Shown: piece after piece, positions 10,239 to 19,998 of the stretch
Numbering within the stretch: the first letter of the stretch is position 1
How the letters are laid out: each line of letters begins with the position of its first letter
From: Betaproteobacteria bacterium
Lineage (GTDB): Bacteria > Pseudomonadota > Gammaproteobacteria > Burkholderiales > SG8-41
Direction of reading: 5' to 3'
DNA: 32,447 bases
Assembly (NCBI GenBank): GCA_029883965.1
Contig: JAOUIN010000003.1
Coordinates: forward strand, 1-32,447
Position numbers and translations under genes: made by a program
Notes under the pieces: generated by a model
The model's input: the letters and a program-made list of their open reading frames with translations, nothing else
What the model was told of the DNA's origin: nothing
Database searches by the model: none

Positions 10239-10508
10239 CTATTCGCCCTCGCCGAAGCGATCCGCAATCAGTTTGCACAGCGCCTGAATGGCTTCGGATT
10301 CGTCCGGTCCATCGGTCTCGACGACGACCTTCGAACCCCTGGCCGCAGCCAGCATCATGACACCCATGATGCTTTTGGCATTGACCCGGCGACCATTGCG
10401 GCTTAACCAGATATTGCTGGCGTAGCCACTGGCGGCCTGCGTCAGCTTTGCCGATGCCCGGGCATGCAGCCCGAGCTTGTTGATGATCTCAGCTTCCTGT
10501 TGCAGCAT
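10239..10508 (-). CDS. ptsH: Phosphocarrier protein HPr
   Basis: MLQQEAEIINKLGLHARASAKLTQ; regulatory-serine region NAKSIMGVMMLAA. Start set to internal ATG at 10508. Confidence 0.94.
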   Translation of the reverse strand: MLQQEAEIINKLGLHARASAKLTQAASGYASNIWLSRNGRRVNAKSIMGVMMLAAARGSKVVVETDGPDESEAIQALCKLIADRFGEGE

Positions 10509-10911
10509 TCTGGACCGTGGCAAAGGCGGGGGGGACACGTAATACGCCTTCGCAGCCGCCGCTGATGGCCTTGGTCGTCATTACCGAAAGCGACTTGTCG
10601 CGATAGGTCAGTGCCCGGATCAGCATCGGCAGACTGACGCCGGCAATGGCTTCGACTTTTCCGGGAATCACCAGCTTTGCCGCGATGTTGGAAGGCGAAC
10701 CGCCGTACATGTCCGTCAGAATCAATACGCCGTCGCCTTCATCCAGCTCCTTGACCACCTTGCGCGCCTGTGGCGCCAGCAGTACCGGGTCGTCCTGTGC
10801 GGCGACGCCGATCTGGCGCAGGCGCGGCGGACGTTTGTTGAGCATATGGCTGGCGCAGTGAATCAGGCTCTCGCCCAGTGTACCGTGGCTGATAATCAGT
10901 ATGCCGATCAT
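10489..10911 (-). CDS. PTS EIIA component, mannose/fructose (EIIA-Man) type
   Basis: MIGILIISHGTLGESLIHCA with active-site His; LILTDMYGGSPSNIA. Confidence 0.9.
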   Translation of the reverse strand: MIGILIISHGTLGESLIHCASHMLNKRPPRLRQIGVAAQDDPVLLAPQARKVVKELDEGDGVLILTDMYGGSPSNIAAKLVIPGKVEAIAGVSLPMLIRALTYRDKSLSVMTTKAISGGCEGVLRVPPAFATVQNAATGS

Positions 10912-11006
10912 GAACTTAGGGTGATGCTGTCACGAAAACGCAATACTCTACGCCCGCTTTTCTTGCGCTGCAACATAATTTGTCACGCATGTGGCAGATT
11001 TGCCGA

Positions 11007-11945
11007 TCAAACGGATTTTTCCAATGTATCCAGGAACATAGCGGCCACGTTGAATCCGGATTGCTGGAAAATTTCCTGAAAACAGGTCGGACTGGTCACG
11101 TTGACTTCCGTCAGATAATCGCCGATCACGTCCAGGCCGACCAGCAGCAGGCCGGCTGCGGCTAACTGCGGGCCGAGCGTTTCGGCAATCGTAAGGTCGC
11201 GTGCCGTCAGCTCCCGTGCGACTCCGGTGCCGCCGGCCGCGAGGTTGCCGCGCGTCTCGCCGGCTTTAGGTATGCGCGCCAGACAGTAAGGTACCGGCTT
11301 GCCGCCGATCACCAGCACGCGCTTGTCTCCGTCGCGGATCTCGGGAATATAGCGTTGCGCCATGACCGTGCGTTCACCGGTGCCGGTCAGCGTTTCGATG
11401 ATGACATTGATATTGGGATCGGCGAGCCGTACGCGGAACACCGATGCGCCGCCCATGCCGTCCAGCGGTTTGAGAATGATGTCCGAGTGCTCGTGCAGAA
11501 ACTCATGCAGCAATTCCACGCGGCGGGTGACCAGCGTCGGGGCGATGAATTCGGAGAAGCGCGAAATGGCCATTTTTTCGTTGTAGTCGCGGATGGCCTG
11601 CGGGCGGTTGAAGACACGCGCGCCACGGCGCTCGGCCATTTCGAGCAGATAGGTACTGTAGACATACTCCATGTCGAACGGCGGATCCTTGCGCATCAGC
11701 ACCGCGTCGAACTGCTCCAGCGGCGTTGAAATTGGCGCATCAAGCCGGTACCAGTCCGGCTTGCCGCCGGTCAGATGCAGGCGGCGGGCGTAGCCGTTGA
11801 CACTCTGTTTGTACCAAGCGAGGTCCTGCTGCTGCAGGGCATGCAGGTCATGACCGCGCGCCGCAGCCTCCTGCATGATGGCGTAGGTTGTGTCTTTTTC
11901 CAGTTTGAAATCGTCGAGCGGGTCAACGATGAAGGCAAGTTTCAT
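11007..11945 (-). CDS. gshB: Glutathione synthetase
   Basis: MKLAFIVDPLDDFKLEKDTTYAIMQEAAARGH; MRKDPPFDMEYVYSTYLLE; KPLDGMGGASVFR; EVNVTSPTCFQEI. Confidence 0.96.
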   Translation of the reverse strand: MKLAFIVDPLDDFKLEKDTTYAIMQEAAARGHDLHALQQQDLAWYKQSVNGYARRLHLTGGKPDWYRLDAPISTPLEQFDAVLMRKDPPFDMEYVYSTYLLEMAERRGARVFNRPQAIRDYNEKMAISRFSEFIAPTLVTRRVELLHEFLHEHSDIILKPLDGMGGASVFRVRLADPNINVIIETLTGTGERTVMAQRYIPEIRDGDKRVLVIGGKPVPYCLARIPKAGETRGNLAAGGTGVARELTARDLTIAETLGPQLAAAGLLLVGLDVIGDYLTEVNVTSPTCFQEIFQQSGFNVAAMFLDTLEKSV

Positions 11946-13246
11946 TGTACTGCGTGGAGCAATGCCGGTTCGGCTGCGATATCCATGCGCTCGATTTCAA
12001 CAGCAGCAGCGACCAGCGCCAGCCTGGCAATCACGCCATAGGCGTAGAAGCGGTTGGGCGGGCAGCCCGGGTCTTCAGGATTCGGCGATGAACACGGCTC
12101 GGCAAATGCCAGCGGCGAGAACTGCATGCCCGGCGCATTGAGGTTCTGATCCTTGCCGCGTGCGGTATGTATCCGGTAGAAGCCGCCGACTACAAAATGG
12201 TCGATCATGTAAACCACAGGTTCTGCGACAGCGTCACCCACGGTTTCAAACGAGTAGACGCCCTCCTGCACGATGACATCCTGGACTTCGAGACCTTCCT
12301 TGACGACGGCCATCTTGTTGCGCTGCTTGCGGTTGAGACCCTTGACCTCGGACGGGTCCTTGACGGTCATGATGCCCATGCCGTAGGTGCCGGCATCCGC
12401 CTTGACGATGACGAACGGTTCGTCCTTGACCCCGTACTCGGCGTACTTCCGGCGAATGTCTTCAAGTATTTCGGAAACGTATCCTTCAAGGCATTCTTCG
12501 CCCTGGCGCTCGCGGAAATTGATCTTGCCGCACTTCTCGAAATAAGGGTTGATCAGCCACGGATCAATGCCGACCAGCGTGGAGAAGTCGCGGACAACAT
12601 CGTCGTACGCGGCGAAATGATTGGACTTGCGGCGTGTCGCCCATCCGGCGTGGACGGGCGGAAGCACGGCCTGCTCCAGGCCCTGCATGATTGCCGGGAC
12701 ACCGCCCGACAGGTCATTGTTCAGCAATACAACGCAGGGATCAAAGTCGCCGACCTTGAGGCGATTGCCATCCCGTCGCAGCGGCTCCAGCCGCAACGTC
12801 GCGCCGCTAGGCAGTTCCAGATCCGTTGCCGCAGTGATCTCCGGCAGCAGACTGCCGATGCGCACTTCGACGCCGGCGTGTCGCAGAATCGTGGCCAGCT
12901 TCTCGACATTCTGCAGGTAAAACTGGTTGCGCGTGTGGTTTTCCGGGATCAGCACTAGGCCATGCGCATCCGGGCAGGCCTTTTCGATGGCGGACATTGC
13001 CGCCTGCACGCACAATGTATGAAAATCCGGATTGAGATTGTTGAAGCCCCCCGGAAACAGGTTCGTGTCTACGGGTGCGAGCTTGAACCCGGCGTTGCGC
13101 AGATCGACGGATGCATAAAAAGGCGCGTTATGCTCCTGCCATTGAGCGCGCAGCCAGTGCTCAATATCCGCAGTGGCCTTGAGCACATGATGCTCAAGTT
13201 CCTGCAAAGGCCCGGTAAGTGCAGTGGTGAGATGCGGAACGGTCAT
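11942..13246 (-). CDS. gshA: Glutamate-cysteine ligase (proteobacterial type)
   Basis: VDLRNAGFKLAPVDTNLFPGGFNNL; VKADAGTYGMGIMTVKDPSEV; 4-bp overlap with gshB. Confidence 0.92.
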   Translation of the reverse strand: MTVPHLTTALTGPLQELEHHVLKATADIEHWLRAQWQEHNAPFYASVDLRNAGFKLAPVDTNLFPGGFNNLNPDFHTLCVQAAMSAIEKACPDAHGLVLIPENHTRNQFYLQNVEKLATILRHAGVEVRIGSLLPEITAATDLELPSGATLRLEPLRRDGNRLKVGDFDPCVVLLNNDLSGGVPAIMQGLEQAVLPPVHAGWATRRKSNHFAAYDDVVRDFSTLVGIDPWLINPYFEKCGKINFRERQGEECLEGYVSEILEDIRRKYAEYGVKDEPFVIVKADAGTYGMGIMTVKDPSEVKGLNRKQRNKMAVVKEGLEVQDVIVQEGVYSFETVGDAVAEPVVYMIDHFVVGGFYRIHTARGKDQNLNAPGMQFSPLAFAEPCSSPNPEDPGCPPNRFYAYGVIARLALVAAAVEIERMDIAAEPALLHAVQ

Positions 13247-13288
13247 GGTTCCGGATTGTAGCCGATGATACGAGCGGTTGCCCCGTAC

Positions 13289-13316
13289 AAAAAAAGCGGG
13301 CGCCGAAGCGCCCGCA
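13289..13316 (-). terminator. Intrinsic terminator downstream of amtB
   Basis: Minus strand GCGGGCGC-TTCG-GCGCCCGC followed by TTTTTTT; perfect 8-bp stem with a TTCG tetraloop. Confidence 0.93.
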
Positions 13317-13338
13317 AACTCAGAGAATCAAATGCTCA

Positions 13339-14829
13339 TCACGATCTGTGGTAAGCCGCCTCGCCATGTTCGTTGATGTCCAGACCTTCGCGCTCGACTT
13401 CTTCGGTCACACGCAGTCCGACGATCATGTCGACGATCTTGTAGGCAATGAAGGCGACCACGCCAGACCAGACAATGGCCGTACCCACGCCCCACAACTG
13501 GCTGATGAGCTGCGCACCCATGTCGAAGTCCGCGACCTTGTTGGCAACGTAGTCATACACGCCCGTGCCGCCCAGAGCCGGCGACACGAAGACGCCGGTC
13601 AGGATTGAGCCGACGATGCCGCCGACCGCATGCACACCGAACACATCCAACGAGTCGTCCGCACCCAGCATGCGCTTCAGGCCGTTCACACCCCACAGAC
13701 AGACCACGCCGGCGATCAGGCCGATGATGATGCCGCCCATCGGACCGACGAACCCGCAGGCCGGGGTGATGGCCACCAGGCCGGCCACAGCGCCCGAAGC
13801 AGCACCCAGCATCGAGGGTTTGCCTTTCAGCATCCATTCGAAGATCATCCACGACATGGTGGCTGCAGCGGTCGCGAGCAACGTGTTGACCAACGCAAGA
13901 GTCGCGGTGCCGGTTGCTTCCAGATTGGAGCCGGCGTTGAAACCGAACCAGCCCACCCACAGCAATGCCGCGCCGACCATGGTGTAGGTCAGGTTGTGCG
14001 GGGACATCGCTTCCTTGCCCCAGCCGATACGCTTACCAACGAGGTAGGCACCCACCAGACCGGCGATGCCGGCGTTGATATGCACCACCGTGCCGCCGGC
14101 GAAGTCGAGTGCGCCCTTGGCCCACAGGAAACCGGCCGCGGCAGTGACCTTTTCAAGCGAAGCCGCATCGGTGATCGCATCCGGGCCGTCCCAGTACCAG
14201 ACCATGTGCGCCATCGGCAGATAGGCGAACGTGAACCAGATGATCGTGAACAGGAGCACCGCGGAGAATTTCATGCGCTCCGCAAATGCGCCGACGATCA
14301 GAGCAGGCGTGATACCGGCAAACGTGGCCTGGAAGGCGATAAACACCAGTTCGGGCAGGACTACACCTTTGCTGAATGTCGCACCTACGGAGTCTGCGGT
14401 TACGCCCGACAGGAACAGCTTGTCGAAGTTGCCGATGAACGTGCCACTGCCCCCGAATGCAAGGCTGTAGCCGTAGATGGCCCACAGCACCACGCACATC
14501 GAGAACACGACGTAGACCTGCATTAAAACGGACAACGCGTTTTTGGCGCGCACCATGCCGCCATAGAACAGCGCAAGGCCGGGCACGGTCATCAGGATGA
14601 CCAGGATGGTTGCCATCATCATCCACGCCGTATCGCCTTTGTTCGGTGTGGGTGCGGGTGCGGCCTCTGCCGGTGCGGCGGGCGCCGCGGCGGCTGGTGT
14701 TGCCGCCGGAGCCGTCATCGCGGAGGCGGCTGCAGCGGGTGCTTCAGCGGGTTTGTCCTGCGCAACGGCCGGCGCGCCCGCGAATCCGAGGGCGCCGAGC
14801 AGTGCCAGAACCGTGAATAGTTTTTTCAT
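13339..14829 (-). CDS. amtB: Ammonium transporter, Amt family, with signal peptide and Ala/Pro-rich N-terminal segment
   Basis: PGLALFYGGMVRAKN, MVWYWDGPDA, DFAGGTVVHINAGIAGLVGAYL; adjacent to glnK. Start taken at ATG 14829 after GGAG. Confidence 0.96.
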   Translation of the reverse strand: MKKLFTVLALLGALGFAGAPAVAQDKPAEAPAAAASAMTAPAATPAAAAPAAPAEAAPAPTPNKGDTAWMMMATILVILMTVPGLALFYGGMVRAKNALSVLMQVYVVFSMCVVLWAIYGYSLAFGGSGTFIGNFDKLFLSGVTADSVGATFSKGVVLPELVFIAFQATFAGITPALIVGAFAERMKFSAVLLFTIIWFTFAYLPMAHMVWYWDGPDAITDAASLEKVTAAAGFLWAKGALDFAGGTVVHINAGIAGLVGAYLVGKRIGWGKEAMSPHNLTYTMVGAALLWVGWFGFNAGSNLEATGTATLALVNTLLATAAATMSWMIFEWMLKGKPSMLGAASGAVAGLVAITPACGFVGPMGGIIIGLIAGVVCLWGVNGLKRMLGADDSLDVFGVHAVGGIVGSILTGVFVSPALGGTGVYDYVANKVADFDMGAQLISQLWGVGTAIVWSGVVAFIAYKIVDMIVGLRVTEEVEREGLDINEHGEAAYHRS

Positions 14830-14841
14830 TTTGTTCTCCAA

Positions 14842-15243
<402 letters not shown>

Positions 15244-16029
15244 TCAGAAGGTTTTCGACACAAAAGCCGTGAACGCGCTCTTGCCGAGCTTGCGCGCGCC
15301 CGCGGCGGCCGGAGTCGTGTAAAACGCCTCCTGGGTCGCCGACATGCTGGTGTCCGTGTAAAACGCACCGATGGTGAAGTCCTTCGGCAGGGCGTAGTTC
15401 AGGCCCAGCTTCCAGTCTTCGTATGACGCGTTCGAGTCATTGGATACACCGGCGGTGTTCCCTTTGAACTTCTGCTTGCCGTAATGCGCGACCAGCGTCA
15501 GTTTTTCCGTCAACGGATAATTGGCGGTCAAATCGAGGTAATAGGTGCCGCTGCTGTCACCGACGCCGAAGGTCTTGTCAGTCGCGCTGTGGGAGTACTT
15601 TGCGCTCAGCCATTTCCAGGACAGCGCGCCGTAGAGTTCCAGCGTATCGGCCTTGTTGCCACCGGCAACCACGTCACCCGGATAGTAGTACTGCAGCAGG
15701 CCGACGTCGAAACCGAAGTCATTGGCGAAGCTGCCCTTGTAGCCGCCGTAAAAATCCATTTCCAGGCTGCCACCGGAGGAATAGGCGTTGAAATCGCGCA
15801 GCCAGCTCACGTTGGAGGCCCAGACGCCGGCATAGATGCCGCTGGAATGGCTGTAATCGAAGCCGCCCTGCAGAGCCGGGTCGCCGTTGGTCTGCGCCAG
15901 ACCGCGGAAAATGTACTGGCTGTACAGGCCCATGTTGCCGGCCAGTGAGTGCGGCGAATCTGCAGCAGTGGCGAATGCGGGGCTGAACGCGGAAGCGATC
16001 AGTCCGGCGATGAGGGTCTTCTTGAACAT
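15244..16029 (-). CDS. TorF-family putative porin (TIGR02001-like outer-membrane protein)
   Basis: Signal peptide MFKKTLIAGLIASAFSPAFATA; SLAGNMGLYSQYIFRGLAQTNGDPALQGGFDYSHSSGIYAGVWASNV; C-terminal aromatic residue. Confidence 0.85.
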   Translation of the reverse strand: MFKKTLIAGLIASAFSPAFATAADSPHSLAGNMGLYSQYIFRGLAQTNGDPALQGGFDYSHSSGIYAGVWASNVSWLRDFNAYSSGGSLEMDFYGGYKGSFANDFGFDVGLLQYYYPGDVVAGGNKADTLELYGALSWKWLSAKYSHSATDKTFGVGDSSGTYYLDLTANYPLTEKLTLVAHYGKQKFKGNTAGVSNDSNASYEDWKLGLNYALPKDFTIGAFYTDTSMSATQEAFYTTPAAAGARKLGKSAFTAFVSKTF

Positions 16030-16080
16030 GTTTGTCCTTTCGGTGTGGGTTTGTGCGCAAAATATCTGCACATCCCCTTG

Positions 16081-16096
16081 AGCAGGTACCGTGCCA
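16081..16096 (-). promoter_or_regulatory. Sigma-54 (RpoN) promoter of the torF-glnK-amtB cluster
   Basis: Minus strand TGGCACGGTACCTGCT versus consensus TGGCACG-N4-TTGCW; one mismatch, correct GG/GC spacing. Confidence 0.8.
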
Positions 16097-16158
16097 GATT
16101 TAAATACCTTTAAAAACAAATATTTATCTCTATTCGGTGGTTCTCAACAAATCTTGTG

Positions 16159-16175
16159 CGCACCAACATAGTGCA
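16159..16175. promoter_or_regulatory. NtrC-like binding site
   Basis: CGCACCAACATAGTGCA versus NtrC consensus TGCACC-N4-TGGTGCA; about 90-106 bp upstream of the predicted sigma-54 start. Confidence 0.65.
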
Positions 16176-16291
16176 TACATCGGCGCGTGTCGCACCGTAT
16201 TTGGGCGTCCCTGCCCGATTACGGACCGCGCACCGTGTTGCCACAAGGTTTGTGGTACATGTTGTTAAACTGGCACCTTGCCGGGGGCTAT

Positions 16292-16540
16292 ATGGATCAG
16301 AAACTGCTGGATGAAATCAATGAGCGGATCAGGGCCGTGCTGGTGCAAGGCCCCGCGGCCGATGTAGAAAAGAATTTGCGTGCAATGCTGGCCGGATTGT
16401 TCAGCCGCCTCGACCTGGTGCGCCGCGATGAATTTGACGTGCAGCGTGAGGTGCTGGCGCGCACCCGGGCAAAGCTCGCCGAACTGGAAAAACAAGTCGC
16501 CGTACTGGAGGCGGCCGCGACAAAGTCGCCGGAGCGTTGA
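16292..16540 (+). CDS. ubiK: UbiK/YqiC-family accessory factor (BMFP)
   Basis: MDQKLLDEINERIRAVLVQGPAADVEKNLRAMLAGLFSRLDLVRRDEFDVQREVLARTRAKLAELEKQVA. Confidence 0.88.
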   Translation: MDQKLLDEINERIRAVLVQGPAADVEKNLRAMLAGLFSRLDLVRRDEFDVQREVLARTRAKLAELEKQVAVLEAAATKSPER

Positions 16541-16642
16541 TCGGTTACGTCGCGTGACCGCTGCAGTTGCGGCGGGCGGTCAGCCGCCGGCTACTCACAA
16601 CCGTTGTATCGTTTCCCCCTATTTCGGGTGCACGGAATCCAC

Positions 16643-18139
16643 GTGTCGCTGGCAGTACTCTATAGTCGCGCCCTTGCGGGCATGAATGCTCCTCTGGTGA
16701 CCGTGGAAACCCACCTCGCCAACGGGTTGCCGAGCTTTACCATCGTCGGGCTGCCGGAAGCCGAAGTGAAAGAGGCCAAGGACCGGGTGCGAGCGGCTTT
16801 GCAGAACGCCCAGTTTGAATTCCCGCAACGGCGCATCACCGTCAATCTGGCGCCCGCCGATCTGCCCAAGGAGTCGGGGCGCTTCGACTTGCCGATCGCG
16901 CTGGGCATACTCGCCGCTTCCGGACAAATTCCCGATAAACAGCTCGGCGATTACGAATTTGCCGGCGAACTGGCCTTGACCGGCGAATTGCGTCCCGTGC
17001 GCGGCGCGCTGGCAATGGCGCTTGCCGTCGCGCACGATGGGCGGGCTTTTGTTCTGCCGCAGGCGAGCGCGGTGGAAGCCGCGTTGGCGGAACAGACCGT
17101 GGTCCATGAAGCCGCTACGCTGAATGATGTGTGCGCACATCTGACCGGACGGCACGGGCTTGCACGCGCGCAGCCGGTCGATTTCTCCGGTGAATATCGG
17201 TATCCGGACCTGCTCGATGTCAAGGGGCAAAGCCATGCGCGGCGCGCTCTGGAAATTGCCGCGACCGGTGGTCACAGCCTGCTGATGGCGGGGCCGCCGG
17301 GTACCGGAAAAACCATGCTGGCGCAACGCCTGCCGGGTTTGCTGCCGCCGATGACGCAACAGGAGGCCGTGGAATCGGCGGCGATTCAGTCGATCGGCTC
17401 CGGCGGATTTGATGTCACGGCGTGGAAACGCCGCCCGTACCGCGCGCCGCACCATACTGCTTCGGCGGTGGCATTGGTCGGTGGCGGCAGCAATCCGCGG
17501 CCCGGTGAAATTTCCCTGGCCATGCACGGGGTGTTGTTTCTCGATGAGTTGCCGGAATTCGACCGCAGGGTGCTTGAAGTACTGCGTGAACCGCTGGAGT
17601 CGGGGCGCATTACCGTCTCGCGTGCCGCGCGCCAGGCGGATTTCCCGGCACGGTTCCAGCTGATTGTGGCGATGAATCCCTGTCCCTGCGGATTTCTCGG
17701 GCATTACAACGGGCGGTGCCGCTGCACTCCGGACCAGGTCGCGCGTTACCGATCGCGTATATCAGGCCCGCTGCTTGATCGCATCGATTTGCAGATCGAA
17801 GTGCCCGCACTGGCCCATGAAGACCTCACGCGCCACGCCGGCGGCGAGTCCACTGCAGTAGTCCGTGCCCGCGTGATTGCGGCGCGCGAGCGCGCACTGG
17901 TGCGGCAGGGCAAGGCCAATGCGCTGCTAACGACACGCGGGATGGACCGGTACTGCGCACCCGACGCGCCGGGTGAGTCCCTGCTCAAGCAGGCAATTGC
18001 CCGATTGGGCCTTTCGGCGCGGGCGTACCACCGTATTCTGAGGGTTGCACGGACGATTGCCGATCTGGCCGGTGCGGACAGGGTCGCCGCTGCGCATGTC
18101 GCGGAGGCCATCCAATACCGCCGGATGGATCGGGCGTGA
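16643..18139 (+). CDS. comM: YifB/ComM-family Mg-chelatase-like AAA ATPase
   Basis: VSLAVLYSRALAGMNAPLVTVETHLANGLPSFTIVGLPEAEVKEAKDRVRAAL; Walker A GPPGTGKTML; VAMNPCPCGFLG. Likely GTG start at 16643 (ORF track start 16604). Confidence 0.93.
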   Translation: MSLAVLYSRALAGMNAPLVTVETHLANGLPSFTIVGLPEAEVKEAKDRVRAALQNAQFEFPQRRITVNLAPADLPKESGRFDLPIALGILAASGQIPDKQLGDYEFAGELALTGELRPVRGALAMALAVAHDGRAFVLPQASAVEAALAEQTVVHEAATLNDVCAHLTGRHGLARAQPVDFSGEYRYPDLLDVKGQSHARRALEIAATGGHSLLMAGPPGTGKTMLAQRLPGLLPPMTQQEAVESAAIQSIGSGGFDVTAWKRRPYRAPHHTASAVALVGGGSNPRPGEISLAMHGVLFLDELPEFDRRVLEVLREPLESGRITVSRAARQADFPARFQLIVAMNPCPCGFLGHYNGRCRCTPDQVARYRSRISGPLLDRIDLQIEVPALAHEDLTRHAGGESTAVVRARVIAARERALVRQGKANALLTTRGMDRYCAPDAPGESLLKQAIARLGLSARAYHRILRVARTIADLAGADRVAAAHVAEAIQYRRMDRA

Positions 18140-19347
18140 GCGCTCCGCCCCGACACGCGGCGCCGATCACGGCGCCGGTACTGGCGGGCATACTCGCCGC
18201 GCTGGCAATGATCGGTCCCTTCACGATCGATACCTACCTGCCGTCGTTTCCGTTTATCAGTGCCGATCTGCACGCGACGCCGGCACAGATCCAGCAGACG
18301 CTGAGTTTTTATCTGTTCACGATGGCGCTGATGACGCTGTTTCACGGAACGTTATCCGACTCTTTCGGGCGCAGGCCGGTAATACTGACCGCTCTCTCGC
18401 TCTATGTCGTGACCGCCGTCGGTTGTGCAATGGCCGACACCCTGCCGCAGCTGTTGTTCTGGCGCGCAGTGCAGGGACTGACTGCGGGAGCGGGCATGAT
18501 CGTCGGCCGCGCGATCATCCGCGACAGCTTTGCCGGCCACGACGCGCAGCGCCTGATGTCAGTGGTCACGATGATTTTCGGTATTGCGCCGGCGATTGCG
18601 CCGGTGATCGGCGGCTGGTTGCAGGGTGCATTCGGCTGGCGCGCAATTTTCTGGTTTCTGGCAACGTACGGGGCCGTGCTGTTTCTCGCTTCAGCACGCT
18701 GGCTGCCGGAAACGCACCCGGTATCTGCTGCGCGGCAGCCGTTTCATGCGGGACCGCTGCTGCGCAATTATCTGCAGCTGGGCAGCGATCGCCGGCTGGT
18801 GTTGTTGTGCCTGGTCGTGGCCTTCAACTTTTCCGGGTTTTTCCTCTATATCGTATCGGCGCCTGCCGTGATTTATGATCTGCTGCACCTGACTGCGACG
18901 GACTTCGCGTGGCTGTTCGTGCCCGGTATCGGTGGTGTCATGTTCGGCGCTTTTCTGTCCGGCCGGCTGGCGGGACGCGTGTCACCGCGCCGCACGGTGC
19001 TCATCGGGTATATGACGATGACTTGTGCCGCGGCCGGAAACATACTTTATTGCATGCTGCTTCCGCCGGCGTTGCCGTGGACGGTGCTGCCGGTGATGAT
19101 GTACACGATCGGCATGGCGCTGACGATGCCCAGTGTGTCCTTGATGACGCTGGATCTGTTCCCGCAATTGCGCGGCATGACGTCATCGCTGCAGGGGTTT
19201 GCGCACAGCCTGACGGCGGGCATCGCGGCCGGTGTCATATCACCGCTGTTGTCACACAGTGCGTTGACCCTGGCCCTCGGGATGGGCGGACTGTTGCTGC
19301 TCGGAGGGGCTTCATGGGTGCTGTACCTGCGAATTGCAGAAGAATGA
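18136..19347 (+). CDS. Bcr/CflA-family multidrug efflux MFS transporter
   Basis: IGPFTIDTYLPSFPFISADLHATPAQIQQTLSFYLFTMALMTLFHGTLSDSFGRRPVIL; RAVQGLTAGAGMIVGRAIIRD. Confidence 0.9.
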   Translation: MSAPPRHAAPITAPVLAGILAALAMIGPFTIDTYLPSFPFISADLHATPAQIQQTLSFYLFTMALMTLFHGTLSDSFGRRPVILTALSLYVVTAVGCAMADTLPQLLFWRAVQGLTAGAGMIVGRAIIRDSFAGHDAQRLMSVVTMIFGIAPAIAPVIGGWLQGAFGWRAIFWFLATYGAVLFLASARWLPETHPVSAARQPFHAGPLLRNYLQLGSDRRLVLLCLVVAFNFSGFFLYIVSAPAVIYDLLHLTATDFAWLFVPGIGGVMFGAFLSGRLAGRVSPRRTVLIGYMTMTCAAAGNILYCMLLPPALPWTVLPVMMYTIGMALTMPSVSLMTLDLFPQLRGMTSSLQGFAHSLTAGIAAGVISPLLSHSALTLALGMGGLLLLGGASWVLYLRIAEE

Positions 19348-19470
19348 CCCGAAAACGGAAATGCATCCGGCCCTGTAACGACGTCGTGGCGCCCCTTATG
19401 GTCCGTGGCGTTGGACAGGCACGGATGGACCTGCTTGGCCGGCATTAATCCCGCTGGCCGGGCGCGGCGA

Positions 19471-19857
19471 TCAGCACTGCTCCCACGGCAGGCCATCATG
19501 CCGCCAGCCGGTTTTTTCGTTGCGATGGTGACTCTCGTCGAGTTCCCCCTCGAAACCGTGCAACACGTTGTACACCTGGGTAAAGCCGGCTTCTTCCAGC
19601 GCGCGGCCGGCATCGAGTGAGCGGTTGCCGCTGCGGCAGATTACGATGATCGGGCGGTCGACGCTGGCGGCTTTCTTGACGTGTGCGACGAACTGCGGGT
19701 TGATTTCCCAGTTCGGGCCGTCGTTCCAGGCGACGTGGATCGCGCCCACCGGATGTCCGACAAAAAGGTACTCCATTTCGCTGCGGCAATCGATGAATAC
19801 CGAGTTCGGATTTTTCTTCAGAAAGTCGTATGCGTCCTTGGGTTCGAGATGTTTCAT
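19471..19857 (-). CDS. Rhodanese-like domain protein
   Basis: MKHLEPKDAYDFLKKNPNSVFIDCRSEMEYLFVGHPVGAIHVAW; catalytic loop ICRSGNRS. Confidence 0.9.
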   Translation of the reverse strand: MKHLEPKDAYDFLKKNPNSVFIDCRSEMEYLFVGHPVGAIHVAWNDGPNWEINPQFVAHVKKAASVDRPIIVICRSGNRSLDAGRALEEAGFTQVYNVLHGFEGELDESHHRNEKTGWRHDGLPWEQC

Positions 19858-19998
19858 GGCGGGCATATCGCGCAATTGGGAAGGCGCATTATAGGCGCTG
19901 GCGCAGGCCCGGCCAAATGCACCGGGATGGCGCTAAGGCCATGATAAACTTCGCGCTTTTCCACGCCGCAACGGCGCGAACCGGCGCACCCTTACCTC

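Noticed and set aside
16268-16290. Plus-strand TGGCACCTTGCCGGGGGC resembling a sigma-54 promoter for ubiK
   Set aside because: GG and GC elements are not at the required 10-bp spacing.
16619-17704. 361-aa minus-strand ORF opposite comM
   Set aside because: Shadow ORF; composition is Arg/Gln/His-rich and non-protein-like.
19431-19465. GGCCGGC/GCTGGCC stem between the MFS and rhodanese genes as a terminator
   Set aside because: Imperfect stem and no T-tract on either side; not strong enough to call.
19876-19998. Possible SAH or cobalamin riboswitch upstream of metH
   Set aside because: Only about 120 bp available; a CGCGC/GCGCG pairing and AACGGCGC string are present but the conserved 5' SAH-riboswitch core and the B12 box are not recognisable.
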